From: VFMC01 sp963791635
Lineage (GTDB): Bacteria > Actinomycetota > Acidimicrobiia > Acidimicrobiales > Ilumatobacteraceae
Assembly: GCA_963791635.1 (NCBI GenBank)
Contig: CAWBTC010000016.1
Span: forward strand, 1-64,000
Reading direction: 5' to 3'
Length of the DNA stretch: 64,000 bases
Both the position numbers and the translations under genes were made by a program. Under the pieces are notes generated by a model that did not search any database, had not been told where the DNA came from, and saw only the letters and a list, made by a program, of their open reading frames with translations. This document shows positions 1 through 8,880 of the stretch, one piece after another (positions within the stretch are counted from its first letter, which is position 1; every line of letters starts with the position of its first letter).

Positions 1-1
1 C

Positions 2-130
2 AGCTACCACTACGACCTCGCAGCCGGTGCCACCATCGTGTTCGTCACCGTCGTGGCGTTCTTCGTGGTGTTCGTGCTGCAGTCGGTGCGAAGTGCTCGT
101 CATGGTGCCGTCACGGCGGTGGCGTCGTGA
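2..130 (+). CDS. Metal ABC transporter permease, C-terminal end (partial)
   Basis: The gene begins outside the window; only its last 42 codons are visible. They encode one hydrophobic segment (IVFVTVVAFFVVFVL) followed by a short basic tail, as expected for the final membrane helix of an ABC permease. The stop codon overlaps the GTG start of the ATPase gene in a GTGA arrangement, so the two are almost certainly co-translated. The permease assignment rests mainly on this neighbour; the substrate (zinc or manganese type) is inferred from the histidine-rich ATPase. Confidence 0.5.
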   Translation, partial: SYHYDLAAGATIVFVTVVAFFVVFVLQSVRSARHGAVTAVAS

Positions 131-948
131 CGACGGTCGTGTGCCGCGACCTCGGCATCGGCTACAACCACCGCGCCGTCGTATCCGGCATCGATCTCAC
201 GCTCGAACCCGGAGAAGCTCTTGCGCTGGTGGGTACCAACGGATCCGGCAAGTCGACACTGCTGAAGACGATCATGGGTCTGTTGCCAACGGTGTCGGGG
301 TCCTGCGCCGTGCTCGACGACGCACCCGGCGCATCGCCCACACGTGTCGGCTACGTCGGTCAGGCCCATCCGACGAAGTTCCTCCTTCCGCTCCAGGCCA
401 TCGACGTCGTCCGCATGGGACGGTACGCATCGCTCGGGCTGCTGCGTCGCGCCGGGACGCGCGACCGCGAACTCGTGCGGAGCGCCATGGACGAGATGGG
501 TGTCTCGCAACTCGCCGGCACACCGATGCGCTCGCTGTCGGGCGGCCAGCAACAGCGCGTGCACCTCGCCCAGCTGATGGCCCGCCATGCGGACCTGCTG
601 GTGCTCGACGAACCCACGAACGGCCTCGACCTCGCCGGGCGCGCCGCGTACCGCGCGATGGTGGCGGCCGCCCTCGATCGAGGTGCTTCTGTGGTGATCG
701 CGACCCACGACATCGCCGACGCACAGCACTGCCACCAGGTGTTGCTGCTCGCCGGCAGAGTGGTCGCGCAGGGCACTCCCGATGAGGTGCTGACTGCGGA
801 GCACCTGCTCGACACGTTCGGCATCGCGCTGCGCAGCGTGCGCCACGACGACCACGACGACCTCATCCTCACCGAGGAACCTCACGAGCACGATCACGGC
901 CACGATCACGGGCACGGGCACGGGCACGGGCAGGATCACGGGCACTGA
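127..948 (+). CDS. Metal-type ABC transporter ATP-binding protein with histidine-rich tail
   Basis: ATPase subunit of an ABC importer, acting at the inner face of the membrane. Visible motifs are Walker A GTNGSGKST (about residues 36-44), the signature LSGGQQQRVHLAQ (about 138-150), Walker B LLVLDEPTNGLD (about 158-169) and the H-loop ATHD. The 273-residue protein ends in a roughly 21-residue tail made almost only of His, Asp and Gly, which is typical of zinc- or nickel-handling proteins. GTG at 127 is chosen because it overlaps the permease stop. The His tail and family (ZnuC/MntB-like) suggest zinc or manganese uptake; the exact metal cannot be read from sequence. Confidence 0.85.
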   Translation: MTTVVCRDLGIGYNHRAVVSGIDLTLEPGEALALVGTNGSGKSTLLKTIMGLLPTVSGSCAVLDDAPGASPTRVGYVGQAHPTKFLLPLQAIDVVRMGRYASLGLLRRAGTRDRELVRSAMDEMGVSQLAGTPMRSLSGGQQQRVHLAQLMARHADLLVLDEPTNGLDLAGRAAYRAMVAAALDRGASVVIATHDIADAQHCHQVLLLAGRVVAQGTPDEVLTAEHLLDTFGIALRSVRHDDHDDLILTEEPHEHDHGHDHGHGHGHGQDHGH

Positions 949-991
949 CCCAGATCTCCCGATCACAAGCAGGCGAGCGACCGTCGGTACA

Positions 992-1408
992 GTGCGCAAC
1001 GTGACCGACACCGCTGCTCCTTCCCAGGTCCCCCTCGTCGACTACCTCGTGTTGGGTGATCGCCCACACCTCGTGGCCCACCGGTGCACGGCGTGCGGAG
1101 CACGGTTCTTCGACCGCCGCAATGCCTGTGCCGGTTGCTTCGGCACCGCATTCGAGCCCGTCGACATCGCCACCGAAGGCGAGGTGCGGGCGTTCACCAT
1201 CGTCACCTTCGCTGCCCCCGGCGTACCGGTGCCGTTCGCGTCGGCGATCATCGACTGTGGTGGAACCAGCGTCCGCGGCAACATCATCAACACCGAGCCG
1301 GATCCGGAGCACGTCAAGCTCGGCATGCGAGTACGACTCGCGACCTGGTCGCTCGGCACCGACGACAACGGCACCGAGGCCATCGGCTTCGGCTTCGAGC
1401 CGGCCTGA
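992..1408 (+). CDS. Zn-ribbon OB-fold protein (DUF35 family), thiolase partner
   Basis: A 138-residue protein with a rubredoxin-like zinc ribbon, CTACGARFFDRRNACAGC (cysteines near residues 30, 33, 44 and 47), followed by an OB-fold segment with the usual motif around EVRAFTIV. DUF35 proteins act as obligate partners of thiolase-superfamily enzymes, binding acyl-CoA through the OB fold. The gene lies 55 bases before a thiolase gene in the same direction, which fits such a two-component enzyme. A second GTG at 1001 is an equally plausible start; neither has a clear ribosome binding site. Confidence 0.85.
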   Translation: MRNVTDTAAPSQVPLVDYLVLGDRPHLVAHRCTACGARFFDRRNACAGCFGTAFEPVDIATEGEVRAFTIVTFAAPGVPVPFASAIIDCGGTSVRGNIINTEPDPEHVKLGMRVRLATWSLGTDDNGTEAIGFGFEPA

Positions 1409-1463
1409 TCACCCAACCTCAGTTCCAGCACTTCCCGCACTTCGCACCGACAAGGAGTCCCCA

Positions 1464-2669
1464 ATGGCCGAGAACGTGTACATCCTCGGGATCAACATGA
1501 CGAAGTTCGGCAAGCACGCCGACAAAGACGTCGTCGACCTCGGCGCCGAGGCCGCGATGGCCGCCCTCGCCGATGCCGGTGTGACGATGCGAGAGATGGG
1601 AATCCTCGCGGCTGGGAACCTGATGAACGCCGGCGCAGGTTTCGGTCAGCGGCTGCAGAAGCAGATCGGCCAGACCGGCATTCCCGTGTACAACGTGGCC
1701 AACGCATGCGCCACCGGCGCTACTGCGCTACGGACCGTGATCATGGCCGTGAAGGCCGGCGAGGTCGACTATGGCTTGGCTGTCGGCGTGGAGAAGCTCG
1801 CCGGCGCGGGTCTCCTCGGTGGTGGTGGCTCAGCCAAGAGCGACGGCAAGGTGTGGTCGCCGTCAGGCCGCTACGGTGCGGTCGCACCCACCGACGGTCG
1901 CATCGGCACCGATGCGATGCCCGGCACGTTCGCCCAGGTGGGCATGGAGTACGGCCACAAGTACGGCGGCGCGTCGTTCGAACTGTTCGCGAAGATCAGC
2001 GAGAAGAACCACGCCCACTCCACGCTCAACCCGCTCGCGGCCTACTCGAAGCGCTTCACGCTCGAAGAGATCATGGGCGACATGATGATCGCCTACCCCA
2101 ACACCCGACCGATGTGCTCGGCCAACTGCGACGGCGGCGCAGCGGCCGTCGTCGTGAGCGAGACCAAGCTGCGCACCCTGTCGCTCGAACAACAGCGCCG
2201 GGCGATCAAGATCTCTGCCTCGGTGCTGACCACCGACCCGTACGAGGAGGCCTGCCAGGTGCTCCCGGACGTGAACACCCTCACCCGCAACGCCGCGAAG
2301 ATCGCCTACGAGCAGGCCGGCGTCGGACCGGAGGACCTGAACCTCGTCGAGCTGCACGACTGCTTCGCCACGGCCGAACTGGTTCACTACGACAACTTGA
2401 TGCTCTGTCCGGAGGGCGGCGCGGTCGACTTCTTCAACTCCGGCGCCCCGTGGCGCGACGGCACCACCCCGGTGAACGTGTCGGGCGGACTCCAGAGCAA
2501 GGGTCATCCGATCTCGGCGACCGGCATCGCCAACGTCTGGGAGGTGTGTCACCACCTCCGCGGTGAGGCGGGCCCGCGCCAGATCGAGGGCGCCAAGGTC
2601 GGCCTCGCCCACGTCATCGGCCTCGGCTCGGCATGCGGCGTGCACATCTTGGAGAAGAGCGCAGCCTGA
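1464..2669 (+). CDS. Thiolase-family protein (SCP2-type acetyl-CoA acetyltransferase)
   Basis: A 401-residue thiolase-superfamily enzyme. The nucleophilic cysteine lies in NVANACATGATALRT (about residue 84), the HDCFA motif is near residue 300, and the GHPISATG histidine motif near residue 350. The C-terminal GSACGVHILE provides the second cysteine. Non-decarboxylating thiolases of this branch work with DUF35 partners in fatty-acid, steroid side-chain or similar acyl-CoA cleavage. ATG at 1464 follows an AAGGAG-type site. The substrate is not deducible. Confidence 0.88.
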   Translation: MAENVYILGINMTKFGKHADKDVVDLGAEAAMAALADAGVTMREMGILAAGNLMNAGAGFGQRLQKQIGQTGIPVYNVANACATGATALRTVIMAVKAGEVDYGLAVGVEKLAGAGLLGGGGSAKSDGKVWSPSGRYGAVAPTDGRIGTDAMPGTFAQVGMEYGHKYGGASFELFAKISEKNHAHSTLNPLAAYSKRFTLEEIMGDMMIAYPNTRPMCSANCDGGAAAVVVSETKLRTLSLEQQRRAIKISASVLTTDPYEEACQVLPDVNTLTRNAAKIAYEQAGVGPEDLNLVELHDCFATAELVHYDNLMLCPEGGAVDFFNSGAPWRDGTTPVNVSGGLQSKGHPISATGIANVWEVCHHLRGEAGPRQIEGAKVGLAHVIGLGSACGVHILEKSAA

Positions 2670-2728
2670 TCGCTCCGGCGTGTCACAACGCCGGTCGCAC
2701 GAACGTCGACATGGTGGAGGTTCCACCC

Positions 2729-4120
2729 ATGCCCGACACCCGTTCACGTCATCTTCCCGTCCCCCTCATCGGCGACCCCGATCGCTCGGCGCCCCCCTAC
2801 GACCTGATCGTCGTCGGAGCCGGCATCGCCGGTCTCGCAGCCGGTCTGACCGCGCTCACCACCGCCGGTGGCTCGTCGCGGCCGAGGGTGCTGCTCCTCG
2901 ACGCCCACCCGGCGGGGGGCAGGGCACGCACCAACGAGCACAACGGCTTCCTGCACAACATCGGTCCGCACGCGCTCTACCGCACCGGTGCGCTCGCGGC
3001 ATTGCTCGATCACCACGACATCGCCGTCTCAGGCGGCACTCCCGCCTCGGTCGGAGCCCGAGCCGTGCGCAACGGCACAGCGCACCTGCTGCCGACCCGT
3101 CCGGTCGAACTGCTGCGAACCCGGCTGCTCTCGCGATCCGATCGCCTTCGGCTCATCGCGCTGCTGGCGCGGATCCAGCGAACCGACCCCGCCCGGCTCG
3201 TGGGACGCCCGGTCGCCGAACTCACCCGTGATACCGGCGGGCGGGTGCGCGAGTTCCTCGAGATGTTCGTGCGGGTGAGCACCTACACCGACGCGCCCCA
3301 GATCCTCGACGCGGGTGCTGCGGTCGCTCAGATGCAGATGGCCCTCGGACCGGGGGTCCGCTACCTCGACGGCGGGTGGGGGTCGATGGTCACATCGATG
3401 GTCGACGCATTCGAGGCACTCGGCGGCGAGTTGCACACGAGCGTCGAAGTGCGGGCCGTGAGCACTGCTGGCACCACTGGCGCGGCTCTCGCACCTGGAG
3501 CGACGGATGCCGCTGACGGGCGCAGCCTCGTGACCGTCACCACGGCAACCGGAACGCTGGTGAGTCGTGGCGTCGTCGTTGCCGCCGGAGGGCCCGAGGT
3601 GGCCGAGCGTCTCACCGGGGCGGTGGTGCACGGGCTCGACCGTGTGACGCCACCGGTCACCGCCAGCGTCGTCGACCTTGCGCTCAGGGACGGTCGGCCG
3701 GCGCTCGCCTTCGCCCTCGACGCGCCGCTGTACCTGTCCGCCCACGCTCCATCGGCGCGCCTCGCACCGAGCGGCTGCGGACTCGTGTCGATCATGCGCT
3801 ATCACGCCCCGGGTGCCGACGCCGGCGATGCATCCCTTCGTCGGGCCGAGCTACGGGCCTTTGCCGGCACCGTCGGCATCACGCCCGACGATGTCGTTCA
3901 CGAGCGGTACATGCATCGCCTCGTGGTCACCCATGGTTCGCCGACGGCGGCCGGTGGAGGGCTCGCCGGCCGACCGACGGTCGACGCGCTCGACCTGGCC
4001 GGTGTGTACCTCGCCGGCGACTGGGTCGGTGACGTGGGCCTGCTCGCCGATGCCTCGGCCGCCAGTGGGGCGACCGCAGCGCGAACGGCGTTGCGGTCGT
4101 GCGCGAGCATCGCGGCATGA
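2729..4120 (+). CDS. FAD-dependent oxidoreductase (amine oxidase / phytoene dehydrogenase-like)
   Basis: A 463-residue flavoprotein. An N-terminal Rossmann motif LIVVGAGIAGLAAG (about residues 26-39) is followed by an acidic residue ending the second strand (LLLDAHPAGGRA) and the arginine-rich motif typical of amine oxidases. The C-terminal FAD motif GVYLAGDWVGDVGLLADA is intact. ATG at 2729 is chosen because GGAGG lies 8 bases upstream; ATG at 2711 is an alternative. The gene ends inside the start of the ECF41-like sigma gene (ATGA). Oxidoreductases are common neighbours of ECF41 sigma factors, so it may be the target or partner of that regulator. Substrate unknown. Confidence 0.82.
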   Translation: MPDTRSRHLPVPLIGDPDRSAPPYDLIVVGAGIAGLAAGLTALTTAGGSSRPRVLLLDAHPAGGRARTNEHNGFLHNIGPHALYRTGALAALLDHHDIAVSGGTPASVGARAVRNGTAHLLPTRPVELLRTRLLSRSDRLRLIALLARIQRTDPARLVGRPVAELTRDTGGRVREFLEMFVRVSTYTDAPQILDAGAAVAQMQMALGPGVRYLDGGWGSMVTSMVDAFEALGGELHTSVEVRAVSTAGTTGAALAPGATDAADGRSLVTVTTATGTLVSRGVVVAAGGPEVAERLTGAVVHGLDRVTPPVTASVVDLALRDGRPALAFALDAPLYLSAHAPSARLAPSGCGLVSIMRYHAPGADAGDASLRRAELRAFAGTVGITPDDVVHERYMHRLVVTHGSPTAAGGGLAGRPTVDALDLAGVYLAGDWVGDVGLLADASAASGATAARTALRSCASIAA

Positions 4121-5082
4121 CCGCCGCTGCCGATGTCACACAGGATCCCGCACAGGATCCGCGGCTCGCCGTGTTCGAGCGCGAACGACCGCGGCTGGTC
4201 GGTCTCGGCTATCGCTTGCTGGGTTCGCTCACCGACGCCGAAGACGTGGTCCAGGAGGCGTGGATCCGCTGGAGCCGGGTGGAGCTCGCATCGATCGAGC
4301 GACCCGCAGCCTGGCTGACCACCATCGTCAGCCGCCTCGGCCTCGACCGGCTCCGGGCACGACGGCGGGCACAGGTGGAGTACGTGGGACCGTGGCTGCC
4401 CGAGCCATTGGTACGACCGATGTTCGAGGCCGATTCGGCCGACGCCACTGATCCGGCGGCCAGGGCAGAACTGGCCGATTCGCTCACGACGGCGTTCCTG
4501 GTGCTGCTCGAGCGCCTGTCGCCGGATGAACGCCTTGTGTTGTTGCTCGTGGACGTCTTCGGCGAGTCGCTGCTGACAGCGTCGTCGACGGTGGGCAAGT
4601 CGCACGACGCCACCCGGCAACTGGCCGTTCGCGCCCGCCGCAAGCTCATCAGCGGCACAGCCGACAGCGGGTGCGACGTGGTGCCGAGGGCGCGAACGGC
4701 CCCACGCGAGCAGCTCGCGATCGCAGCGGCTTTCGTGGGTGCGGTGATGAATGGTGACCTCGATGCGGTGCGCTCGATGCTCAGCCCAGACGCCGTGCTC
4801 ACCAGCGACGGCGGACCGAACCGGCATGCAGCGCGCCGTCCTGTGGTGGGAGCCGACCGCATCGCACGGTTCCTGGTGAACCTCTCGCGACGGCTTCCCC
4901 CTGACGGCGTCGACTTCGAGCCGATGTGGGTCAACGGATCTCCCGGCATCCTGGTCACCGTGTCCGGGCAGCCGTTCATGGTCAACGTCATCGACGTGAT
5001 CGGTGAACGGGTGGTGCGCCAGTACTCGATCGTGAACCCCGACAAGCTCACCTCGATCGGACGTTCCATCGAACTCGTGTGA
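4117..5082 (+). CDS. ECF41-like sigma factor with C-terminal SnoaL-type domain
   Basis: A 321-residue extracytoplasmic-function sigma factor. Region 2 contains YRLLGSLTDAEDVVQEAWIRW (split: core YRLLGS and DAEDVVQEAW), and region 4 contains SPDERLVLLLVDVFG. The final ~110 residues form an NTF2/SnoaL-like domain with the SDGGPNRHAARRP stretch that corresponds to the DGGGK-type motif of ECF41 factors. In that family the C-terminal extension itself tunes activity and no anti-sigma factor is needed. The start overlaps the stop of the FAD oxidoreductase (ATGA). ECF41 genes typically regulate an adjacent oxidoreductase, decarboxylase or epimerase gene, which matches the context. Confidence 0.85.
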   Translation: MTAAADVTQDPAQDPRLAVFERERPRLVGLGYRLLGSLTDAEDVVQEAWIRWSRVELASIERPAAWLTTIVSRLGLDRLRARRRAQVEYVGPWLPEPLVRPMFEADSADATDPAARAELADSLTTAFLVLLERLSPDERLVLLLVDVFGESLLTASSTVGKSHDATRQLAVRARRKLISGTADSGCDVVPRARTAPREQLAIAAAFVGAVMNGDLDAVRSMLSPDAVLTSDGGPNRHAARRPVVGADRIARFLVNLSRRLPPDGVDFEPMWVNGSPGILVTVSGQPFMVNVIDVIGERVVRQYSIVNPDKLTSIGRSIELV

Positions 5083-5102
5083 CCGCCGTCCGCGACCGTT
5101 GC

Positions 5103-6959
5103 TCAGAAGAGGCGGATCGACGACGTGCGAGCGGTCGTACGGATCAGGTTGCCGGCGACATCGGTGATGCCGGGCGCGGGCTGGAACGAGAAGGTTGCGT
5201 TCGTGGCCTGCGTGCCGAGCGCGGTGCAGGTGCCCGTACAGGCGGCGCCAATGGTGACCACGGCCGTGCGATCGCCGTTCGTGAAGGTCACCGCGGACGC
5301 ATGGCTGTACGACACGTTGTTGGTCGACACGTAGCCGTTGCCACCCGTGGTTCGCGCGCCGTTCGTCAGCCCGTTGATGGTGAGCCGGTCCGCGCCGGTG
5401 GTGTTCGGATCGGTGAAGGTGACCGTCGGCGCTGAAGGGATGGATCCCGTGGCGAGCGGTTCAGTGAACAACGCCGACAGCGTGTCGCCGGCCTCGACTC
5501 GGCCGTCAGTGACACCGTTGGTGTCGGTGAACGACACCAACAGCGGTCGGGCACCATCGGTCGGGGCTCGCGCAGGGAACGTCGACTGGTTACCGGCGGC
5601 GTCGCGGGGTCCGGTGGGGGACGCGCTCAATGAGACCGTCATTGCGCCGACGCCGGTGTCGAGCGCACCCGCGCCCTCGGTGATCGTGATCGTCCCCGAG
5701 GTACCCGATGCGGTGACGGTGAACGTCGTGGCACCCGACGGGACGTTGGCGAGCGACCAAGGGGCCGTGGCTGTGGTGACGGCGGCGAGCGTCTCGGTCC
5801 AGGTGATGGCAACACGGTCGACGCGCCCGTTCCCGGTGGTGTCCTGCATCACCATCGTCGCAGGCACTGGAGGTGCTGCGTCGGTGGGTGTGCGACTGGT
5901 GAAGGAGGTCGTGTTGCCGTACGCGTCACGGATGCCAGCGGAGTTGACCGACAGTGCGACCCCGAAGGTCCCGACGGCGGTGGTCGCGGCACCCGACCCC
6001 TCGGCGATCGCCAATGTAGCGACGTTGCCGGCCACGGTGACCCCGGCGAGCGTGCCACCGGACGGGATGTTGGTGAGCGTCCACGGCGTCACTCCGGCCG
6101 TGTACGGCGCCAACACGTCGTCGAAGGAAGCGCGGACTTCATCGATGCGCCCGTCGACGTCGACGTCGTGCGTCGTCAGCGATGTCAGCACCGGCGGGAT
6201 GACGATGGACACCGCAGCTCCGGCAACACTGCCACCCGAGCCGATCACGTACACCGAGTGCGGAGCATCGGTGGTACCGGCGGGCAGCACGACCGATACC
6301 GCCTGGCCGGTCGTGACGGACACCGTCACCGGTGTTCCCACCAGCAACGGCCCACTGGGCGAGTCGAGACGGAAGGTCAGTGCCTCACCCACGACGAAGC
6401 TCGTGAGGGTTCCGGCCACCGTGGCGGGCAGCGTGGTGATCGGCATCGCCGTCGACCAGGCAACGGTTGCCGACAGCGTCGTGATCGTCGCGCTCGGGTC
6501 ACTGGGTGCACCGCTCCACGAGCCGAGGATGCCACGCACCCGATACGACCAGGTACCCGCAGGCACACTCGATTCCGTGCACGACGTCGCGGCGCTCACC
6601 ACATCACATGTGGGCAAGGTCGCGACAGCGGCACCGAAGGAGTCGAGACGTTCGACGACGTAGCCGCTGGGTGGCACGCCTCCGCTCAGCGTGATCGCTG
6701 TCCACGAGACGGTGACGTTGCTGCCCACCGCGACGGCGACGGGTGCGGATGGGACCGGGATGTTCTGCGAAGCGGCAGAACCGACACCGGTGGCGAAGGA
6801 TCCGTATCCGGCGGCGGCGCGCAGCACACCGCCGGACACGAAGACGACGACCCCGACGAGCAGGCCGACCGACACGACGATCCCGACGTGAGCTGCACCC
6901 GTCACGGCCACTCGGCACTGCGACGTTCGCGGTGCAACGTGCCGACGGGATGCAGTCAT
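5103..6959 (-). CDS. Exported protein with Fn3-like domain and Asp/Gly-rich repeats
   Basis: A 618-residue secreted or surface protein. A basic N-terminus and hydrophobic segment (about residues 20-45, IVVSVGLLVGVVVFVSGG) form a signal peptide or anchor, followed by GYGSFATGVGS. Residues about 75-150 resemble a fibronectin type III domain (VTVSWTAI; WSYRVRG). Further on, three repeats of about 110 residues carry short acidic loops (DVDVDGRIDE, DTTGNGRVDR, DTNGVTDGRVE) that look calcium-binding. The start has GGAGAA 7 bases upstream. It lies 39 bases downstream of another exported-protein gene, so the two probably form an operon. Function unknown; adhesion or matrix role is a guess. Confidence 0.65.
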   Translation of the reverse strand: MTASRRHVAPRTSQCRVAVTGAAHVGIVVSVGLLVGVVVFVSGGVLRAAAGYGSFATGVGSAASQNIPVPSAPVAVAVGSNVTVSWTAITLSGGVPPSGYVVERLDSFGAAVATLPTCDVVSAATSCTESSVPAGTWSYRVRGILGSWSGAPSDPSATITTLSATVAWSTAMPITTLPATVAGTLTSFVVGEALTFRLDSPSGPLLVGTPVTVSVTTGQAVSVVLPAGTTDAPHSVYVIGSGGSVAGAAVSIVIPPVLTSLTTHDVDVDGRIDEVRASFDDVLAPYTAGVTPWTLTNIPSGGTLAGVTVAGNVATLAIAEGSGAATTAVGTFGVALSVNSAGIRDAYGNTTSFTSRTPTDAAPPVPATMVMQDTTGNGRVDRVAITWTETLAAVTTATAPWSLANVPSGATTFTVTASGTSGTITITEGAGALDTGVGAMTVSLSASPTGPRDAAGNQSTFPARAPTDGARPLLVSFTDTNGVTDGRVEAGDTLSALFTEPLATGSIPSAPTVTFTDPNTTGADRLTINGLTNGARTTGGNGYVSTNNVSYSHASAVTFTNGDRTAVVTIGAACTGTCTALGTQATNATFSFQPAPGITDVAGNLIRTTARTSSIRLF

Positions 6960-6998
6960 GTCAGTTCTCCGCCGGGCAGCGGCCTCATTCGTCCGAGG

Positions 6999-7484
6999 TC
7001 AGACCTGGGTTCCGGTCAGCGTGAGGGCGATCGTGAACGACACGCCCTGGCAGCCGTCGGGGGCAGCGGCGATCATGCTGACCACATCGGGGATCGTCTG
7101 GGTCGCGCTCGTCGCACCACCGGCGACGTTGATCGTGAGACCAGTGGCAGAGGCAACGCTGACGTTCGTGATCGGACACGCACCGGCGTTGCTCGACGTG
7201 ATCGCTCCAGGCGTCATCGCCGTCAGTTGCACGGGGTACGGATTGGGGTTGGTGAGGGTGAACGTGATGTCGCCGTCGGCGGCGCCCGGGTAGAGCGTCG
7301 CCGGACCAGCTGCTGCGGTCACGGTGATCGCCTGCGCGGTGAGGGCGGTCGACGTGCCGGAACCGGTTCCGCTGGCCGACCACAAGGCCCAGGCAACGCC
7401 TCCACCTGCGGTGAGGGCGGTGACCGCTGCAATGACGCCGATCCTCCGCTTCCGTCGGCTGCCCGTGCGCTCGTTGTTGCTCAT
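6999..7484 (-). CDS. Small exported protein with SipW/TasA-like signal sequence
   Basis: A 161-residue protein starting with a basic stretch (RRKRR) and a hydrophobic core, then WALWSASGTGSGTS, a layout resembling SipW-dependent signal peptides of TasA/camelysin-type proteins. The mature part is Thr/Ser/Ala-rich and beta-strand-like, with two cysteines about 50 residues apart. ATG at 7484 is chosen because GGGAGT precedes it by about 7 bases; the longer open frame upstream is not supported. First gene of a two-gene leftward operon with the 618-residue exported protein. No SipW-like peptidase is visible nearby. Function unknown. Confidence 0.6.
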   Translation of the reverse strand: MSNNERTGSRRKRRIGVIAAVTALTAGGGVAWALWSASGTGSGTSTALTAQAITVTAAAGPATLYPGAADGDITFTLTNPNPYPVQLTAMTPGAITSSNAGACPITNVSVASATGLTINVAGGATSATQTIPDVVSMIAAAPDGCQGVSFTIALTLTGTQV

Positions 7485-7695
7485 GGTGATGACTCCCGTG
7501 CGTGCCTGGTCCGTCGTCGTCACGACCAGTTCGACGGGTGTGTCATCGGAACGCCGGACCCACTCCTGAGTCCGAGTCCCACATCGCCCACCGAACCCCT
7601 CGATCTGGGGTGCCGCATATGTGGGGGTTCCGTGCGGAATGCGCGGTGTTGCGCCGACGAGGCTCATCGGAGCCCGGTGCCATCGGAGCGCGGTG

Positions 7696-8826
7696 TCATC
7701 GGATCCTGGTTCCCTCGAGATGGACGATGCGGCCCTCGTCGATGGAGCGATGTGCGGCGACACCCATGAGCACCGACCACAGCCCGTCGTCGACGGTGAC
7801 CTCGGCAGGCCTGCCCTCGCGCACACACGCCGCGAACCTGCGGTGTTCGACGAAGGACGAGCCGTGGTGGAAGCCTCCGTAGGTGACATCGGTTGCCGTC
7901 GGGGCCTGCAGCGTGCGCACGCCAGAACGGTCACGAGGCCCGACGTGGACGACGTCGCCGGGAACAGCCGTCTCGAGCTTGGCCCGATCGCCCACCACGG
8001 TGATCTCCTGCTCGTGCCGTCCACCTTCGGCGAACATCGAAAGGTCGAGGGCGCCGCGCACGCCGTTGGCGAAGTCGACGATCACGAAGGCGTTGTCGAC
8101 GATGTCCGGAACTCGGCCGTCGTAGACCTCGTCGAGGTGGTTGACGTCCTGGCCGCCCGAGGCCATCACCCGCACCGGATCGGCGCCGGCCACGAGTCGC
8201 ATCAGGTCGAAGAAGTGACAGCACTTCTCCACCAGCGTGCCTCCCGTGTTCGCCGTGAAGCGGTTCCAGTTGCCGACCTTCACGAGGAACGGGAACCGGT
8301 GTTCACGGATCGACACCATGCGCGTGGTGCCACACACCCCGGTACGGAGCTCCTCGAGCAGCGCTGCGATCGCGGGCATGAACCGGTACTCGAGACCCAC
8401 CCAGGTGACGGCGTCGCGATCGGCAGCCCGCCGCTGGACGTCGAGGCAGTCAGCCACGGTGGTGCACATCGGCTTTTCCACCATCACTGCGAGGTCGGTC
8501 GCGAGCGCATCGCGGAGCACGTCGGCATGGGTGTGGTTCGGGCTCGCGATCACCACCGCGTCGAGGTCGTCGCGGCCCAACAGCTCACGATGATCGGCGT
8601 ACGTGTCGACCGTTCGACCGGCGCATGCAACGCCCCATTCGAGCGAGCTGGGCACCGGATCGGCGAGCGCGACCACCTCCACCGACGGCAGGCCGTCGAC
8701 CAGATCGGCGCGACCGAGGTGGACCAGGTTGGCGACGTGCTCGCCGCCCATCATCCCGGTCCCGATGATGCCGTAGCGGAGCGGGCGAGGGACGCGTGTC
8801 GTCGATGCGGTCGTCGGTGCGGTCAT
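7696..8826 (-). CDS. Gfo/Idh/MocA-family NAD(P)-dependent oxidoreductase
   Basis: A 376-residue dehydrogenase of the Gfo/Idh/MocA family, which usually oxidises sugars, inositols or related polyols. The N-terminal Rossmann motif is YGIIGTGMMGGEH, and the family hallmark EKP appears in VMVEKPMCTT (about residue 113). The C-terminal half contains the expected beta-sheet domain (ENCF-like WVGLEYRFMPA). ATG at 8826 is used, with GAGAGAA about 10 bases upstream; a TTG at 8844 would add six residues. Adjacent genes give no pathway hint. Confidence 0.85.
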   Translation of the reverse strand: MTAPTTASTTRVPRPLRYGIIGTGMMGGEHVANLVHLGRADLVDGLPSVEVVALADPVPSSLEWGVACAGRTVDTYADHRELLGRDDLDAVVIASPNHTHADVLRDALATDLAVMVEKPMCTTVADCLDVQRRAADRDAVTWVGLEYRFMPAIAALLEELRTGVCGTTRMVSIREHRFPFLVKVGNWNRFTANTGGTLVEKCCHFFDLMRLVAGADPVRVMASGGQDVNHLDEVYDGRVPDIVDNAFVIVDFANGVRGALDLSMFAEGGRHEQEITVVGDRAKLETAVPGDVVHVGPRDRSGVRTLQAPTATDVTYGGFHHGSSFVEHRRFAACVREGRPAEVTVDDGLWSVLMGVAAHRSIDEGRIVHLEGTRIR

Positions 8827-8880
8827 GGTCGACGATTCTCTCAAGTGCCGCGACGAACCCGGGCACGCGGTCCGAACTCG

